Shown piece by piece: positions 15,871 through 24,560 of a DNA stretch of 64,000 nt; the stretch's first letter is position 1; every line of letters starts with the position of its first letter. The DNA is from Pseudoxanthomonas sp. PXM01 (GTDB lineage Bacteria; Pseudomonadota; Gammaproteobacteria; Xanthomonadales; Xanthomonadaceae): assembly GCF_014851815.1 (NCBI RefSeq), contig NZ_JACVAJ010000001.1, positions 1,116,001-1,180,000 on the forward strand, given 5' to 3'. The notes under the pieces are model-generated. The model was given only the letters and a program-made list of their open reading frames with translations. It did not search any database and was not told the DNA's origin. The position numbers were made by a program, and so were the translations under genes.

Positions 15871-16758
15871 CTACGCCTCGCCGTTGGCCGCGGTCTGCAC
15901 CGGAGGACGCGATGTCATCGCCGCACCAGCGGACGCGACGATGATCGCGGCGATCGCCAGCCACTGCAGCACCGACAGGCGTTCGTGCAGGAACAGCAGG
16001 CCGCAGAGTGCGGCAATGGCCGGCTCCAGGCTCATCAGCATGCCGAACGTGCGCGTCGGCATCTTGGTCAGCGCCACCATCTCCAGGCTGTAGGGAATCG
16101 CGGTGGACAGCAGCGCCACGGCCAGCGCGATGGGCAGCAACGCCGGCGCGAGCAACGCGGTGCCGGCATGCGCGACACCGAACGGCACCGCGACCGCCGC
16201 GGCGATGCAACTGCCGATGGCGACCGTCTGCGGCCCGTGCGCGTTGCCCGCCTTCTGGCCGAACACGATGTACATCGCCCAGCACGCGCCCGCGCCCAGC
16301 GCGTAGGCCGCGCCCGTGAGATCCAGCGGCTGATTGCCCTGCTCCGGCACCAGCAGCACCAGGCCGACGACGGCGAGCACCACCCAGATCACATCGCGCA
16401 GATGCCGCGAGCCGAACAGCGCCACGGCCAGCGGTCCGGTGAATTCGAGCGCGACTGCGATGCCCAACGGCACGGTTTCCAGCGACTTGTAGAACAGCAG
16501 GTTCATCAGGCCCAGCGAGGCACCGTAGAACATCAGCAGCGGCCACTGCTCCCGGGTCACCCGCGCGCGCCAAGGCCGGAACACGATCACCAGCATCAGC
16601 GTCGCCAGCGCCAGGCGCAGCGCCGTCGCGCCGGTGGCGCCGACGGCCGGGAACAGGCTCTTCGCCATCGAGGCGCCGGCCTGGATGGAGAGCATCGCGA
16701 CGAGCAGCAGCGCGATCGGCTGCCAGGCGAGGGTTGCGTGGGAATTCGGGGACGACAT
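15871..16758 (-). CDS. EamA/DMT family exporter, RhtA-like (threonine/homoserine exporter)
   Basis: A 295-residue inner-membrane protein with about ten hydrophobic helices in two EamA repeats (roughly residues 20-145 and 155-285). Length and layout match E. coli RhtA, which exports threonine and homoserine. The substrate here is a family-level guess. The ATG at 16758 is chosen over a GTG at 16815 because the latter lies inside the operator described at 16806-16864. It is divergent from the XRE-cupin regulator gene, which probably controls it, and tail-to-tail with the macrodomain gene (1-bp gap). Confidence 0.85.
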   Translation of the reverse strand: MSSPNSHATLAWQPIALLLVAMLSIQAGASMAKSLFPAVGATGATALRLALATLMLVIVFRPWRARVTREQWPLLMFYGASLGLMNLLFYKSLETVPLGIAVALEFTGPLAVALFGSRHLRDVIWVVLAVVGLVLLVPEQGNQPLDLTGAAYALGAGACWAMYIVFGQKAGNAHGPQTVAIGSCIAAAVAVPFGVAHAGTALLAPALLPIALAVALLSTAIPYSLEMVALTKMPTRTFGMLMSLEPAIAALCGLLFLHERLSVLQWLAIAAIIVASAGAAMTSRPPVQTAANGEA

Positions 16759-16805
16759 GACGGCACTGCCTGCGGACGCCGACGCGCCGCGCTTGAGGGG
16801 GAATA

Positions 16806-16864
16806 GGTTGCGCACTATATTGCGCAGACCGAAGCTTACCGGATGCGCAATATAGTGCGCAACC
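16806..16864. promoter_or_regulatory. Symmetric four-site operator between the exporter and the XRE-cupin regulator
   Basis: Perfect 21-bp inverted arms (16806-16826 and 16844-16864; part reads GCGCACTATATTGCGCA) lie 17 bp apart. Each arm holds two copies of the palindrome TGCGCA, at 16809, 16821, 16844 and 16856, with a 12/23/12-bp rhythm. The right arm ends 8 bp before the regulator start. This is a likely binding region for the XRE-cupin protein, giving autoregulation and control of the exporter. Confidence 0.75.
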
Positions 16865-16871
16865 CCTACCC

Positions 16872-17411
16872 ATGAGTGTGCTGGAACACGTCGCCGAGAA
16901 TATTCGCCGTCTGCGGACCGACGCGGGCCTCAGCCAGCAGGCGCTGTCGGTCGCGGCGGATGTCTCCCGTCGGATGCTGGTCGGGATCGAGTCCGGCGAT
17001 GCCAATGTCAGCCTCAATACGCTGGACCGGATCGCCGAGGCGCTGAAGGTGACGTTCGCCGACCTGGTGAAACCGCCGACGGCGCCGGGCTTGGACCGGA
17101 TCGAGGCGCTGGCGTGGAGCGGCCGCACGCCGGGCTCGCAGGGTGTGCTGCTGGCGACCGCGCCGGCCTCGCACGACGTCGAACTCTGGGCATGGACGTT
17201 GATGCCGGGTGATCGCTACACCTCGGCCGCCGATCCGGCCGGCTGGCACGAGATGTTCTTCGTCATCGAGGGCAACCTAGTGATCGAACTCCCGGACCGC
17301 GAACACGTCGTCGCGGCCGGCGATTTCTTCGTCTTCCCCAGCGACTGCGACTACGCCTACCGCAACGACGGCGACACGCCGCTGCGCTTCATCCGCAACG
17401 TCGTGCACTGA
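16872..17411 (+). CDS. XRE-family transcriptional regulator with C-terminal cupin domain
   Basis: A 179-residue regulator. The N-terminal helix-turn-helix (about residues 8-62, LRTDAGLSQQALSVAADVSRRMLVGIESG in part) is of the XRE type. The cupin barrel (about 105-178) carries HEMFFVIEGNLVIEL and AGDFFVFPSD, the sensor fold that binds a small ligand such as an amino acid or polyamine. The start codon lies directly beside the symmetric operator, so autoregulation is likely. The divergent RhtA-like exporter suggests an amino-acid-type inducer (inference). It converges with the P1 peptidase gene. Confidence 0.88.
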   Translation: MSVLEHVAENIRRLRTDAGLSQQALSVAADVSRRMLVGIESGDANVSLNTLDRIAEALKVTFADLVKPPTAPGLDRIEALAWSGRTPGSQGVLLATAPASHDVELWAWTLMPGDRYTSAADPAGWHEMFFVIEGNLVIELPDREHVVAAGDFFVFPSDCDYAYRNDGDTPLRFIRNVVH

Positions 17412-17421
17412 TCGCGGAGGA

Positions 17422-18597
17422 TCACTCCGTCGGCGGTGCGATGCCGTGCTGTTTCAGGATCTGGCGCACGCGATCCAGCGGGATCGCCTCGACGGTCTCG
17501 CCGTTGCCGCTGACCGTGGTCGCCATGAAGATCGAGTTGTAGATCGCCTCTTCCACCGCCTCCACGCTGGCCTGGAATACCGCGCTCATCTGCTCGTTGG
17601 CCAGCTCCGAGGTCTCGAGGCGCGGCGCGTCGAACGTGCGGCGGACCGAGTCCGCGGTGGAGAACGCGAGGATGTAGTCGCCGCTGCCATTGGACGCCGA
17701 ACTGCCGGTACGGCCCAGCCCCATCATCGCGCGCGAGGCGACGCGGCGCAGGTTGCGGTCGCTGAGCGGCGCATCGGTGGCGATGACGATGATGATCGAG
17801 CCGTCGCCGCGATCGTCGGCGAGGCCATGTCGATCGTCCGCCTGCAGGGCGACCGCCTGCTGGAACGCGTAGCGATCCAGTTCGCGACCGACGGGCGCAC
17901 CCGCCACCTGCAGCACGCCGCCGAAGTTGCTCTGCACCAGTACGCCGACGGTCCAGCCGCCCAGCGATCCGGGCAGCGCGCGCGACGACGTGCCGATGCC
18001 GCCCTTCCAGCCAAACGCCACCGTGCCGGTGCCGGCACCGACGCTGCCTTCCTGCACCGGCCCCTCTTTCGCGGACGTCAGCGCGCGACGCACGGCGTCG
18101 GCGGTGACCGGACGTGCACGGATATCGTTGAGGCCGCCATCGTTGGTCTCGCCGACCACGACGTTGAGCGAGCGCACCTGCTGCATGTCGGGCTGGGCCA
18201 GCATCCAGTCCGCCATCGCGTCGGCGGCCTTCCACACGCACAGCGTGCAGGTCAGCAGGATCGGCGTTTCCAGCTCGCCCAGCTCGTTGATCTGGGTGCT
18301 GCCGACGAACTTGCCGAAACCGTTGCCGACATGCACCGCGGCCGGCACGCGCGACCGGTAGACATTGCCGGGATGCGGCAGGATCGCGGTGATGCCGGTG
18401 CGTATGGTGTCGCCTTCCTTCAGCGTCACCTGGCCGACGCGGACACCGGCGACATCGGTGATGGCGTTGTGCGGACCAGGCGTGAAGATGCCGGGCGCGA
18501 CGCCGAGGTCGCGCGCGCGTACACGCGACTCGTCGCGTGCGACGGCAGAGAAAGAACACGCTACCAGCGACAGCGCGACCAGACGGCGGAAGATCAT
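17422..18597 (-). CDS. P1/S58-family peptidase (DmpA-type aminopeptidase), exported
   Basis: A 391-residue protein from ATG 18597 (AGGGA ribosome site); a second candidate ATG at 18615 adds six residues. The signal peptide ends near SFSAVA before RDESRVRARDLG. The family makes an inactive precursor that cuts itself at Gly-Ser; here the motif is NGSGDYILAFST with S305 as the new N-terminal nucleophile. DmpA-like enzymes release N-terminal amino acids, including D-Ala and beta-residues. Other family features are GPHNAITDVAGVRVG near the start and VVVGETNDGGLND. It lies 30 bp after rlmB on the same strand. Confidence 0.88.
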   Translation of the reverse strand: MIFRRLVALSLVACSFSAVARDESRVRARDLGVAPGIFTPGPHNAITDVAGVRVGQVTLKEGDTIRTGITAILPHPGNVYRSRVPAAVHVGNGFGKFVGSTQINELGELETPILLTCTLCVWKAADAMADWMLAQPDMQQVRSLNVVVGETNDGGLNDIRARPVTADAVRRALTSAKEGPVQEGSVGAGTGTVAFGWKGGIGTSSRALPGSLGGWTVGVLVQSNFGGVLQVAGAPVGRELDRYAFQQAVALQADDRHGLADDRGDGSIIIVIATDAPLSDRNLRRVASRAMMGLGRTGSSASNGSGDYILAFSTADSVRRTFDAPRLETSELANEQMSAVFQASVEAVEEAIYNSIFMATTVSGNGETVEAIPLDRVRQILKQHGIAPPTE

Positions 18598-18628
18598 GCG
18601 GCGTTCCCTGCTCATGTCGATGTCCTGC

Positions 18629-19372
18629 TTACTGGCGCTGGCGAACGGCCTCGAACAGCGTGATGCCGGCCGCGACCGAGACGTTGAGGCTTTCGATATC
18701 GCCGGGCATCGGGATCTTCACCAGCCCGTCGCAGTGCTCGCGCGTCAGGCGACGGAGGCCGTCGGCTTCGCCGCCCAACGCCAGCGCCACGTTGCCGCGC
18801 AGGTCGATCGAATACAGCGACGCCTCCGCTTCACCGGCCAGTCCGTAGATCCACACGCCGAGCTGCTGCAGATCGCGCAGGCAGCGCGACAGGTTGGTGA
18901 CCTGCACGACCGGGATACGGTCGGCGGCGCCGGCCGAGGTCTTGCGCACGGTCGCGTTGACGCCGACCGACTTGTCCTTGGGGATGATCACCGCGGTGAC
19001 GCCGGCGGCGGCCGCGCTGCGCAGGCAGGCGCCGAGGTTGTGCGGGTCCTGCACGCCGTCCAGCACCAGCAGCAGCGCCTTGCCCTCGGCGGCTTCCACC
19101 AGGCCCTGCAGTTCGTCCTCGTCCCAGGTCTTCGCGGCGGCGTAGCGCGCGGCCACGCCCTGGTGGCGCAGCGAGCCGGCCACGCCGTCCAGTGCCTGGC
19201 CGGTGACGCGGCGCACGTCGATGCCCTTGCGGCGGGCGTTCTCTTCGATCTCGGTCAGGCGCGCGTTCTTGCTGCCGCCTTCGACCAGAATCTCGCGCAC
19301 GTTGTCGGCATCGTTCTCGACGGCCGAGGCGACCGCGTTGACGCCGACGATCCACTGATTCTGCTTGCTCAT
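18629..19372 (-). CDS. rlmB: 23S rRNA (guanosine-2'-O-)-methyltransferase RlmB
   Basis: A 247-residue SPOUT methyltransferase. The N-terminal L30-like substrate-binding domain spans about residues 5-80. The SpoU catalytic motifs follow: LDGVQDPHNLGACLRSA (motif 1, with conserved Asn and Arg), LALGGEADGLRRL (motif 2) and IPMPGDIESLNVSVAAGITLFE in pieces (motif 3, knot). RlmB methylates G2251 of 23S rRNA in E. coli. The position downstream of rnr on the same strand copies the rnr-rlmB order of enterobacteria, with the GFA gene inserted between them. Confidence 0.95.
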   Translation of the reverse strand: MSKQNQWIVGVNAVASAVENDADNVREILVEGGSKNARLTEIEENARRKGIDVRRVTGQALDGVAGSLRHQGVAARYAAAKTWDEDELQGLVEAAEGKALLLVLDGVQDPHNLGACLRSAAAAGVTAVIIPKDKSVGVNATVRKTSAGAADRIPVVQVTNLSRCLRDLQQLGVWIYGLAGEAEASLYSIDLRGNVALALGGEADGLRRLTREHCDGLVKIPMPGDIESLNVSVAAGITLFEAVRQRQ

Positions 19373-19423
19373 GCGCTGTACGGCCGCGTTGGAAAGGCCG
19401 GCATTATCGCACCGACCGCCGGC

Positions 19424-19897
19424 TCAGCGCGGCGGCCACGCGGTCGTGTCATGGTCCGGATGCTGGAACGACACCACCCCGGCGAGGAATGCCGCGGCCG
19501 CCTCGTCCTCCTCGGTGCGCCGCTGCGGCAGCGCCGACAGGCCGTCCACGTACGGCAGCTTGCCCTCGACGCCGTATTGCACCCACGGCGCCAGTCCGGC
19601 CGGATCGTCGAACGCCCCGGCCGCCACCGCCACGCCATCCGGCGCCTCATAGGTCAGCGGCGTACCGCAGTCGCTGCAGAAGCCGCGGCTGACCACGTTC
19701 GACGACGGGAAGCGCTTCGGCTCGCCCCGCGTCCATTCCAGCACCGCGCCGCGTGTGGACACCAACGGCGCGTAGTACGCGCCGAACGCCTTCTGGCACA
19801 TGCGGCAATGGCAGATCGACGCGTCCTTCAACTCACCGGTGACGCGGAAACGCACGGCACCGCACTGGCAGCCACCGGTATGGACGGTATCGCTCAT
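19424..19897 (-). CDS. GFA (glutathione-dependent formaldehyde-activating enzyme) family protein
   Basis: A 157-residue zinc protein. Cysteine clusters are GGCQCGAVRF (residues 9-18), CHCRMCQKAFG (29-39) and FCSDCGTPL (73-81). These are the Cys set that holds two zinc ions in the GFA/CENP-V fold. Many members do not act on S-hydroxymethylglutathione, so the function is open. It begins 3 bp after the rnr stop and precedes rlmB by 51 bp, so it is probably co-transcribed with both. Confidence 0.87.
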   Translation of the reverse strand: MSDTVHTGGCQCGAVRFRVTGELKDASICHCRMCQKAFGAYYAPLVSTRGAVLEWTRGEPKRFPSSNVVSRGFCSDCGTPLTYEAPDGVAVAAGAFDDPAGLAPWVQYGVEGKLPYVDGLSALPQRRTEEDEAAAAFLAGVVSFQHPDHDTTAWPPR

Positions 19898-19900
19898 GCC

Positions 19901-22357
19901 TCAGTACTTCTGCTTCTTCCGCTTGGCTGGCTGGCCGCGCGGCGGCGGCGGCGGCAGACCGCTGTCCTTCGTCTTGTCCTCGACCAGGCGGAAGTCGATC
20001 TTGCGTTCCTCCAGGCTGGCCTTCAGCACGATGATGCGCACGCGGTCGCCCAGCCGGAACGACAGGCCGCGGCGCTCGCCGGACAGCGTCTTCCGCACCG
20101 GGTCGAAGTGGTAGTAGTCGTGCGGCAGCTGGGTCACGTGGACCAGGCCGTTGACCTTGGACTCGTCCAGCTCGACGAACAGGCCGAAGCTGGTCACGCC
20201 GCTGATGACGCCGTCGAACTGGCCGCCGACGTGCTTCTCCATCCACGCGGCACGGAAGCGCTCGTCGACCTCGCGCTCGGCCTCGTCGGCACGGCGCTCG
20301 CGCTCGGAGCACTGCAGCGCCAGCGCGGCCATGTCGCGCGCCGAGTACTGGAACGCGTCCGGTGACTTCTTCGTCAACCCGTGCTTGATCGCGCGGTGCA
20401 CCAGCAGGTCGGGATAGCGGCGGATCGGCGAGGTGAAGTGCGCGTAGGCCTCCAGGGCCAGGCCGAAGTGGCCGACGTTGTCCGGCGAGTACACCGCCAG
20501 GCTCTGGCTGCGCAGCAGCACCGACTCCAGCAGCGGCGCGTCGGGGCGCTCGCGCACCTTCTTCAGCAGATTGGTGAAGTCCTTGGGCTGCACCTTGCCC
20601 CACGACGGCATCGACAGCTTGAACTCCTTCAGGAATTCCAGCAGGTCCATGTACTTGGTTTCCGGCGGCTTGTCGTGGATGCGGTACGGCGCGGGGATAT
20701 GCGCCTTCAGCAGGAAAAGGGCCGCCTGGACGTTGGCGGCGATCATGCATTCCTCGATCAGCTTGTGCGCGTCGTTGCGCACCAGCATCCCGGCCTGCGT
20801 GACCTCACCCGTATTGTCGAGGACGAAGCGGACTTCGGAACTTTCGAACTCGATGGCGCCGCGCTGCGTGCGCGCCTTCGCCAGCACCTGGTAGAGCTGG
20901 TACAGGCGCTCGACGTGCGGCAGCACCGGCGCGATCTGCGCGCGGACCTCCTCGTCGTTCTCGCCGACCGCCTTCCACACCTGCGTATAGGTCAGGCGCG
21001 CGTGCGAGTTCATCACTGCTTCGTAGAACCTGGAGCTGGTCACCTCGCCGTCGCGGTTGACCTGCATGTCGCAGACGAAGGTCATGCGGTCGACCTTCGG
21101 GTTCAGCGAGCAGATGCCGTTGGACAGCGTCTCCGGCAGCATCGGCACCACGTAGCCCGGGAAGTAGACGGACGTGGCGCGCTTCTGCGCCTCGTCGTCC
21201 AGCGGCGCACCGGGACGGACGTAGTGCGAGACGTCGGCGATGGCGACGATCAGGCGGAAGCCGTCGCGCGTCGGTTCGCAGTAGACCGCGTCATCGAAGT
21301 CCTTCGCATCCTCACCGTCGATGGTCACCAGCGGCGTGGCGCGCAGGTCCACGCGGTCGCCGATCATCGCCTGCTCAACCACCAGCGGCACCGCGGTGGC
21401 TTCGTCCAGCACTTCCTGCGGGAATTCGTGCGGCAGGTTGTGGCCGTGGATCGCGGCCTCGACCACCAGCGACGGCGTCAGGCTGTCGCCGAGCACCGCG
21501 ATGACCTTGCCGATGGGGGGACGGCGCGCATCCGGCGCCTGCGTCAGTTCGACGACCACCAGCTGGCCGTCGCGCGCGCCACCGGTGGCGTCCTGCGGGA
21601 TCTGCACGTTGCGCTGGATGCGCTTGTCGTCCGGCGCCACGTACGCGATGCCGACCTCGAAACCGAAACGCCCGATCAGCCGGGTGACGCCACGCTCCAG
21701 CACGCGGGCGATGCTGCCCTCGCGGCGACCACGGCGATCGATGCCGGTGACGTTGGCCAGCGCACGGTCGCCGTGCATGACCTTGCGCATTTCATAGGGC
21801 GGCAGGAACAGGTCGTCGCCACCGCCGGTGTCAGGCCGCAGGAAGCCGAAACCGTCGGGATTGGCGATCACGGTGCCGGCGATCAGGTCGGTGTGCTGCA
21901 CCGGCGCGAAGCCGCCCCGCCGGTTCTGCACCAGCTGGCCATCGCGGACCATCGCGCCCAGCCGCTTGGACAGCGCGTCGAAACGGTCGGCGGCATCGAG
22001 GCCCAGCGGCCCGGCGATTTCTTCCGCCGTCTGCGGACCGTCGGCGGCTTCAAGGAAGCCGAGGATGGCCTCCCGGCTGGCGATGGGCTGCTCGTACCGC
22101 TGGGCTTCGCGCTGCGCGTGCGGGTCGACGAACCGGCCGGCGGCGCGCGGTGCGGGACCGGCCGGCGGGCGACGGGACGGCGCCTTGGCGTTCGATGGAC
22201 GGGACGCCACGTCGGGCATCCACGGCGGCAGGCTCTTCTTGGCGGGTTTGCCGGTCTTGGCCGGCTTTCCGGTGGTGCGGGAGGCGGACACACTGCCCGG
22301 CTTGCTTCCTTTCCCGGCGGGCGTCTTGCCGCCGCTTCGTGGTGTTTTCTTGGTCAT
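19901..22357 (-). CDS. rnr: Ribonuclease R
   Basis: An 818-residue 3'-5' exoribonuclease for structured RNA, mRNA decay and rRNA quality control. It has a basic N-terminal extension (about 1-70), a winged-helix-like region (AILGFLEAADGPQTAEEIAG, about 85-150), cold-shock domains, the RNB catalytic domain with the magnesium-binding stretch DGEDAKDFDDAVYCE (about 340-355), an S1 domain (GVTSFGLFVELDE) and a short Pro- and Lys-rich tail. The ATG at 22357 is preferred over a GTG five codons upstream. Length matches the family. Confidence 0.95.
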   Translation of the reverse strand: MTKKTPRSGGKTPAGKGSKPGSVSASRTTGKPAKTGKPAKKSLPPWMPDVASRPSNAKAPSRRPPAGPAPRAAGRFVDPHAQREAQRYEQPIASREAILGFLEAADGPQTAEEIAGPLGLDAADRFDALSKRLGAMVRDGQLVQNRRGGFAPVQHTDLIAGTVIANPDGFGFLRPDTGGGDDLFLPPYEMRKVMHGDRALANVTGIDRRGRREGSIARVLERGVTRLIGRFGFEVGIAYVAPDDKRIQRNVQIPQDATGGARDGQLVVVELTQAPDARRPPIGKVIAVLGDSLTPSLVVEAAIHGHNLPHEFPQEVLDEATAVPLVVEQAMIGDRVDLRATPLVTIDGEDAKDFDDAVYCEPTRDGFRLIVAIADVSHYVRPGAPLDDEAQKRATSVYFPGYVVPMLPETLSNGICSLNPKVDRMTFVCDMQVNRDGEVTSSRFYEAVMNSHARLTYTQVWKAVGENDEEVRAQIAPVLPHVERLYQLYQVLAKARTQRGAIEFESSEVRFVLDNTGEVTQAGMLVRNDAHKLIEECMIAANVQAALFLLKAHIPAPYRIHDKPPETKYMDLLEFLKEFKLSMPSWGKVQPKDFTNLLKKVRERPDAPLLESVLLRSQSLAVYSPDNVGHFGLALEAYAHFTSPIRRYPDLLVHRAIKHGLTKKSPDAFQYSARDMAALALQCSERERRADEAEREVDERFRAAWMEKHVGGQFDGVISGVTSFGLFVELDESKVNGLVHVTQLPHDYYHFDPVRKTLSGERRGLSFRLGDRVRIIVLKASLEERKIDFRLVEDKTKDSGLPPPPPRGQPAKRKKQKY

Positions 22358-22403
22358 GGCGGGATGGTACACCTCGCCTGAACAACATCATGCGAACGAA
22401 CCG

Positions 22404-22432
22404 TTGACATTCCCCCGCCCGATCCTCAAAAT
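22404..22432 (+). promoter_or_regulatory. Sigma-70 promoter for tRNA-Leu
   Basis: A perfect -35 TTGACA (22404-22409), 17-bp spacer, and CAAAAT (22427-22432, 4 of 6) as -10. Initiation would be expected near 22439, about 11 nt before the mature tRNA. Confidence 0.72.
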
Positions 22433-22449
22433 GCGCGCCTCGCTTACCT

Positions 22450-22534
<85 letters not shown>

Positions 22535-22545
22535 CGCATAACGAA

Positions 22546-22570
22546 GACCCTCGCGAAAGCGGGGGTTTTT
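22546..22570 (+). terminator. Intrinsic terminator after tRNA-Leu
   Basis: The stem ACCCTCGC/GCGGGGGT with GAAA loop is followed by a T-run (22566-22570), 12 nt after the tRNA. Confidence 0.85.
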
Positions 22571-22686
22571 CGTTTCCGGCTTCCTACGACGACGGCATGC
22601 ACATGCCCTCCCGACCTCACACGTCCTCACGGCGCCCCGCCGTAGGCTGCCGGTCACGCAACACGACGTAACGCCAGGGGGCGCAC

Positions 22687-24504
22687 ATGGAGTTCCAGCA
22701 GATCCTGTTCCTCGCCATCCTGGCGATCACCCTGGGTCTGTTCATCAGTGAAAAGCTGCGCGTCGATCTTGTCGCCCTGCTGGCGCTGCTTGCACTGACA
22801 CTGACCGGCATCCTCGGCCCGAAGGAAGCGCTGTCCGGATTCGCCAGCGAGCCGGCGATCATCGTTGCCGCGGTATTCGTGCTGTCCGCCGGCCTGTCGG
22901 CCACCGGCATCACCGAGCGCATCGGCGCGGGCATCGGCCGCGCCGCCGGCGGCAGCGAATGGCGCACGATCGCCGTCGTGATGCCGGCCACCGCGGCGCT
23001 GGCCGCGTTTTCGCACCATGTGATGGTCACCGCGATGATGCTGCCGATCCTGATGCGCATCGCGCGCGACCAGAAGCTCGCCGCGTCGCGCCTGCTGATG
23101 CCGATGTCGCTGGCCGCCTCGCTGGGCACCACGCTGACGCTGTTCAGTGCGCCCGCCTTCCTGCTGTCGAACGACCTGATCAAGCGTGCCGGCCTGCCGG
23201 CGCTGGACATCTTCGCCATCACGCCGATCGGCATCGCGCTGGTGGTACTGGGCACGATGTACATGCTGCTCGGGCGCTGGCTGGTACCCAAGCGCGAGAG
23301 CGACGCGCCGCAGGGCGATTACCTGAAGCTGGACCGGTACTACACCGAACTGCTGGTCGAGGAGGACTCGCCATGGATCGGCCGGGAGCGCGGCGAGTTC
23401 GCCAAGACCTTCGACGACCGACTACAGGTGGTGGACTGGCTCCGCCACGGCATGCGCCGCCGCAACCAGCGTCCGGACAGCGTCCTGGCCGCCGGCGACG
23501 TGCTGCTGGTGCGCGCATCGCCCGACGAAATCGCCTCCATCCGCGACGAACCCGGCCTCGCGCTGCATGCGGTGGCCAAATACGGCGACAAGCGTGAGGA
23601 AGGCAAGAGCGAGGCGCTGGGCGAAGAGCAGCTGGTGCAGGCCGTGGTCGCGCCGCATTCCGAGTTCATCGGCCGCAGCGTGGCCGACATCGACTTCCTG
23701 CGGAACCTGGGCGTGGTCGTCGTCGGCCTGTGGCGCCGCGAGGGCTGGCTGCATGGCGAGCTCTCCGAAATGGTGCTGCAGGAAGGCGACCTGCTGGTGC
23801 TGTGGGGCCAACAGCAGAACTTCGAGCCGCTGGCGGCACACCACGGCTTTCTGATGCTGGTGCCGTTCGGCGGCCAGAAGAAGCCGCGTCGTCGCGCACC
23901 GGTCGCGCTGGCGATCATGGTCGCCGCGGTGGCGGCGGCCGCCACCGAGACGCTGGCGCCGCACATCGCCTTCCTCGCCGGCGCGGTGGCGATGGTGCTG
24001 ACGCGCTGCGTGGACATCGAACGCGCCTATCAGGAGATCGATGTCCGCATCTTCGTGATGATCGGTGGCGTGATCCCGCTGGGCATCGCGATGGAGAAGA
24101 CCGGCACCGCGGCGCTGGTCGCCGACCTGCTGCAGAACCACACCGCCCACTGGTCCCCGCTGGTACTGCTGCTGGTGATGTTCGGCACCGCCGCCCTGTT
24201 GACGCAGATCCTCTCCGACGCGGCGACCACCGTACTGCTGGCGCCGATCGCGCTGGCACTGGCCACCGGCCTGGAACTGAACCCGGTGCCCTTCGTGGTG
24301 TGCACGGCGATGGGGGCGGTGGCCTCGTTCCTGACCCCCATCGGCCACCACGGCAACCTGTTGATCCTCAACCCGGGGCGCTACACGTTCGGCGACTTCC
24401 TGCGCGTGGGCATCCCGCTGACGGCGGCCATCGCCATCACCACCGCCTGGCTGGCACGCTGGCTGTGGCTGGGCGGCCCGCTGGTGCCCGGTAGCAGCGG
24501 CTGA
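22687..24504 (+). CDS. SLC13-type (DASS/ArsB-NhaD superfamily) transporter with two TrkA-C domains
   Basis: A 605-residue inner-membrane carrier. Helices fill residues 5-200 and 410-595. The central hydrophilic part (about 205-400) holds two TrkA-C-like regulatory domains (for example LAAGDVLLVRASPDEI and LQEGDLLVLWGQQQNF). SLC13-type proteins move sulfate, phosphate, dicarboxylates or related anions; the substrate cannot be read here. Conserved membrane-hairpin pieces include SHHVMVTAMMLPI and FLTPIGHHGNLLILNPGRYTFGDF. The ATG follows a weak ribosome site in the region after the tRNA terminator. Confidence 0.85.
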   Translation: MEFQQILFLAILAITLGLFISEKLRVDLVALLALLALTLTGILGPKEALSGFASEPAIIVAAVFVLSAGLSATGITERIGAGIGRAAGGSEWRTIAVVMPATAALAAFSHHVMVTAMMLPILMRIARDQKLAASRLLMPMSLAASLGTTLTLFSAPAFLLSNDLIKRAGLPALDIFAITPIGIALVVLGTMYMLLGRWLVPKRESDAPQGDYLKLDRYYTELLVEEDSPWIGRERGEFAKTFDDRLQVVDWLRHGMRRRNQRPDSVLAAGDVLLVRASPDEIASIRDEPGLALHAVAKYGDKREEGKSEALGEEQLVQAVVAPHSEFIGRSVADIDFLRNLGVVVVGLWRREGWLHGELSEMVLQEGDLLVLWGQQQNFEPLAAHHGFLMLVPFGGQKKPRRRAPVALAIMVAAVAAAATETLAPHIAFLAGAVAMVLTRCVDIERAYQEIDVRIFVMIGGVIPLGIAMEKTGTAALVADLLQNHTAHWSPLVLLLVMFGTAALLTQILSDAATTVLLAPIALALATGLELNPVPFVVCTAMGAVASFLTPIGHHGNLLILNPGRYTFGDFLRVGIPLTAAIAITTAWLARWLWLGGPLVPGSSG

Positions 24505-24560
24505 GACGGGGCGGCGGGTAGAATGGCCGGGCTTTCCGCCCTGCAGACCGCACGCCCGCA

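Noticed and set aside
16759..16815. GTG start at 16815 for the RhtA-like exporter
   Set aside because: It lies inside the symmetric operator, and the ATG at 16758 gives the standard 295-residue length.
18365..22381. Very long plus-strand frames opposite the P1 peptidase, rlmB and rnr
   Set aside because: They are low-complexity antisense shadows produced by GC-rich third positions of recognisable minus-strand genes.
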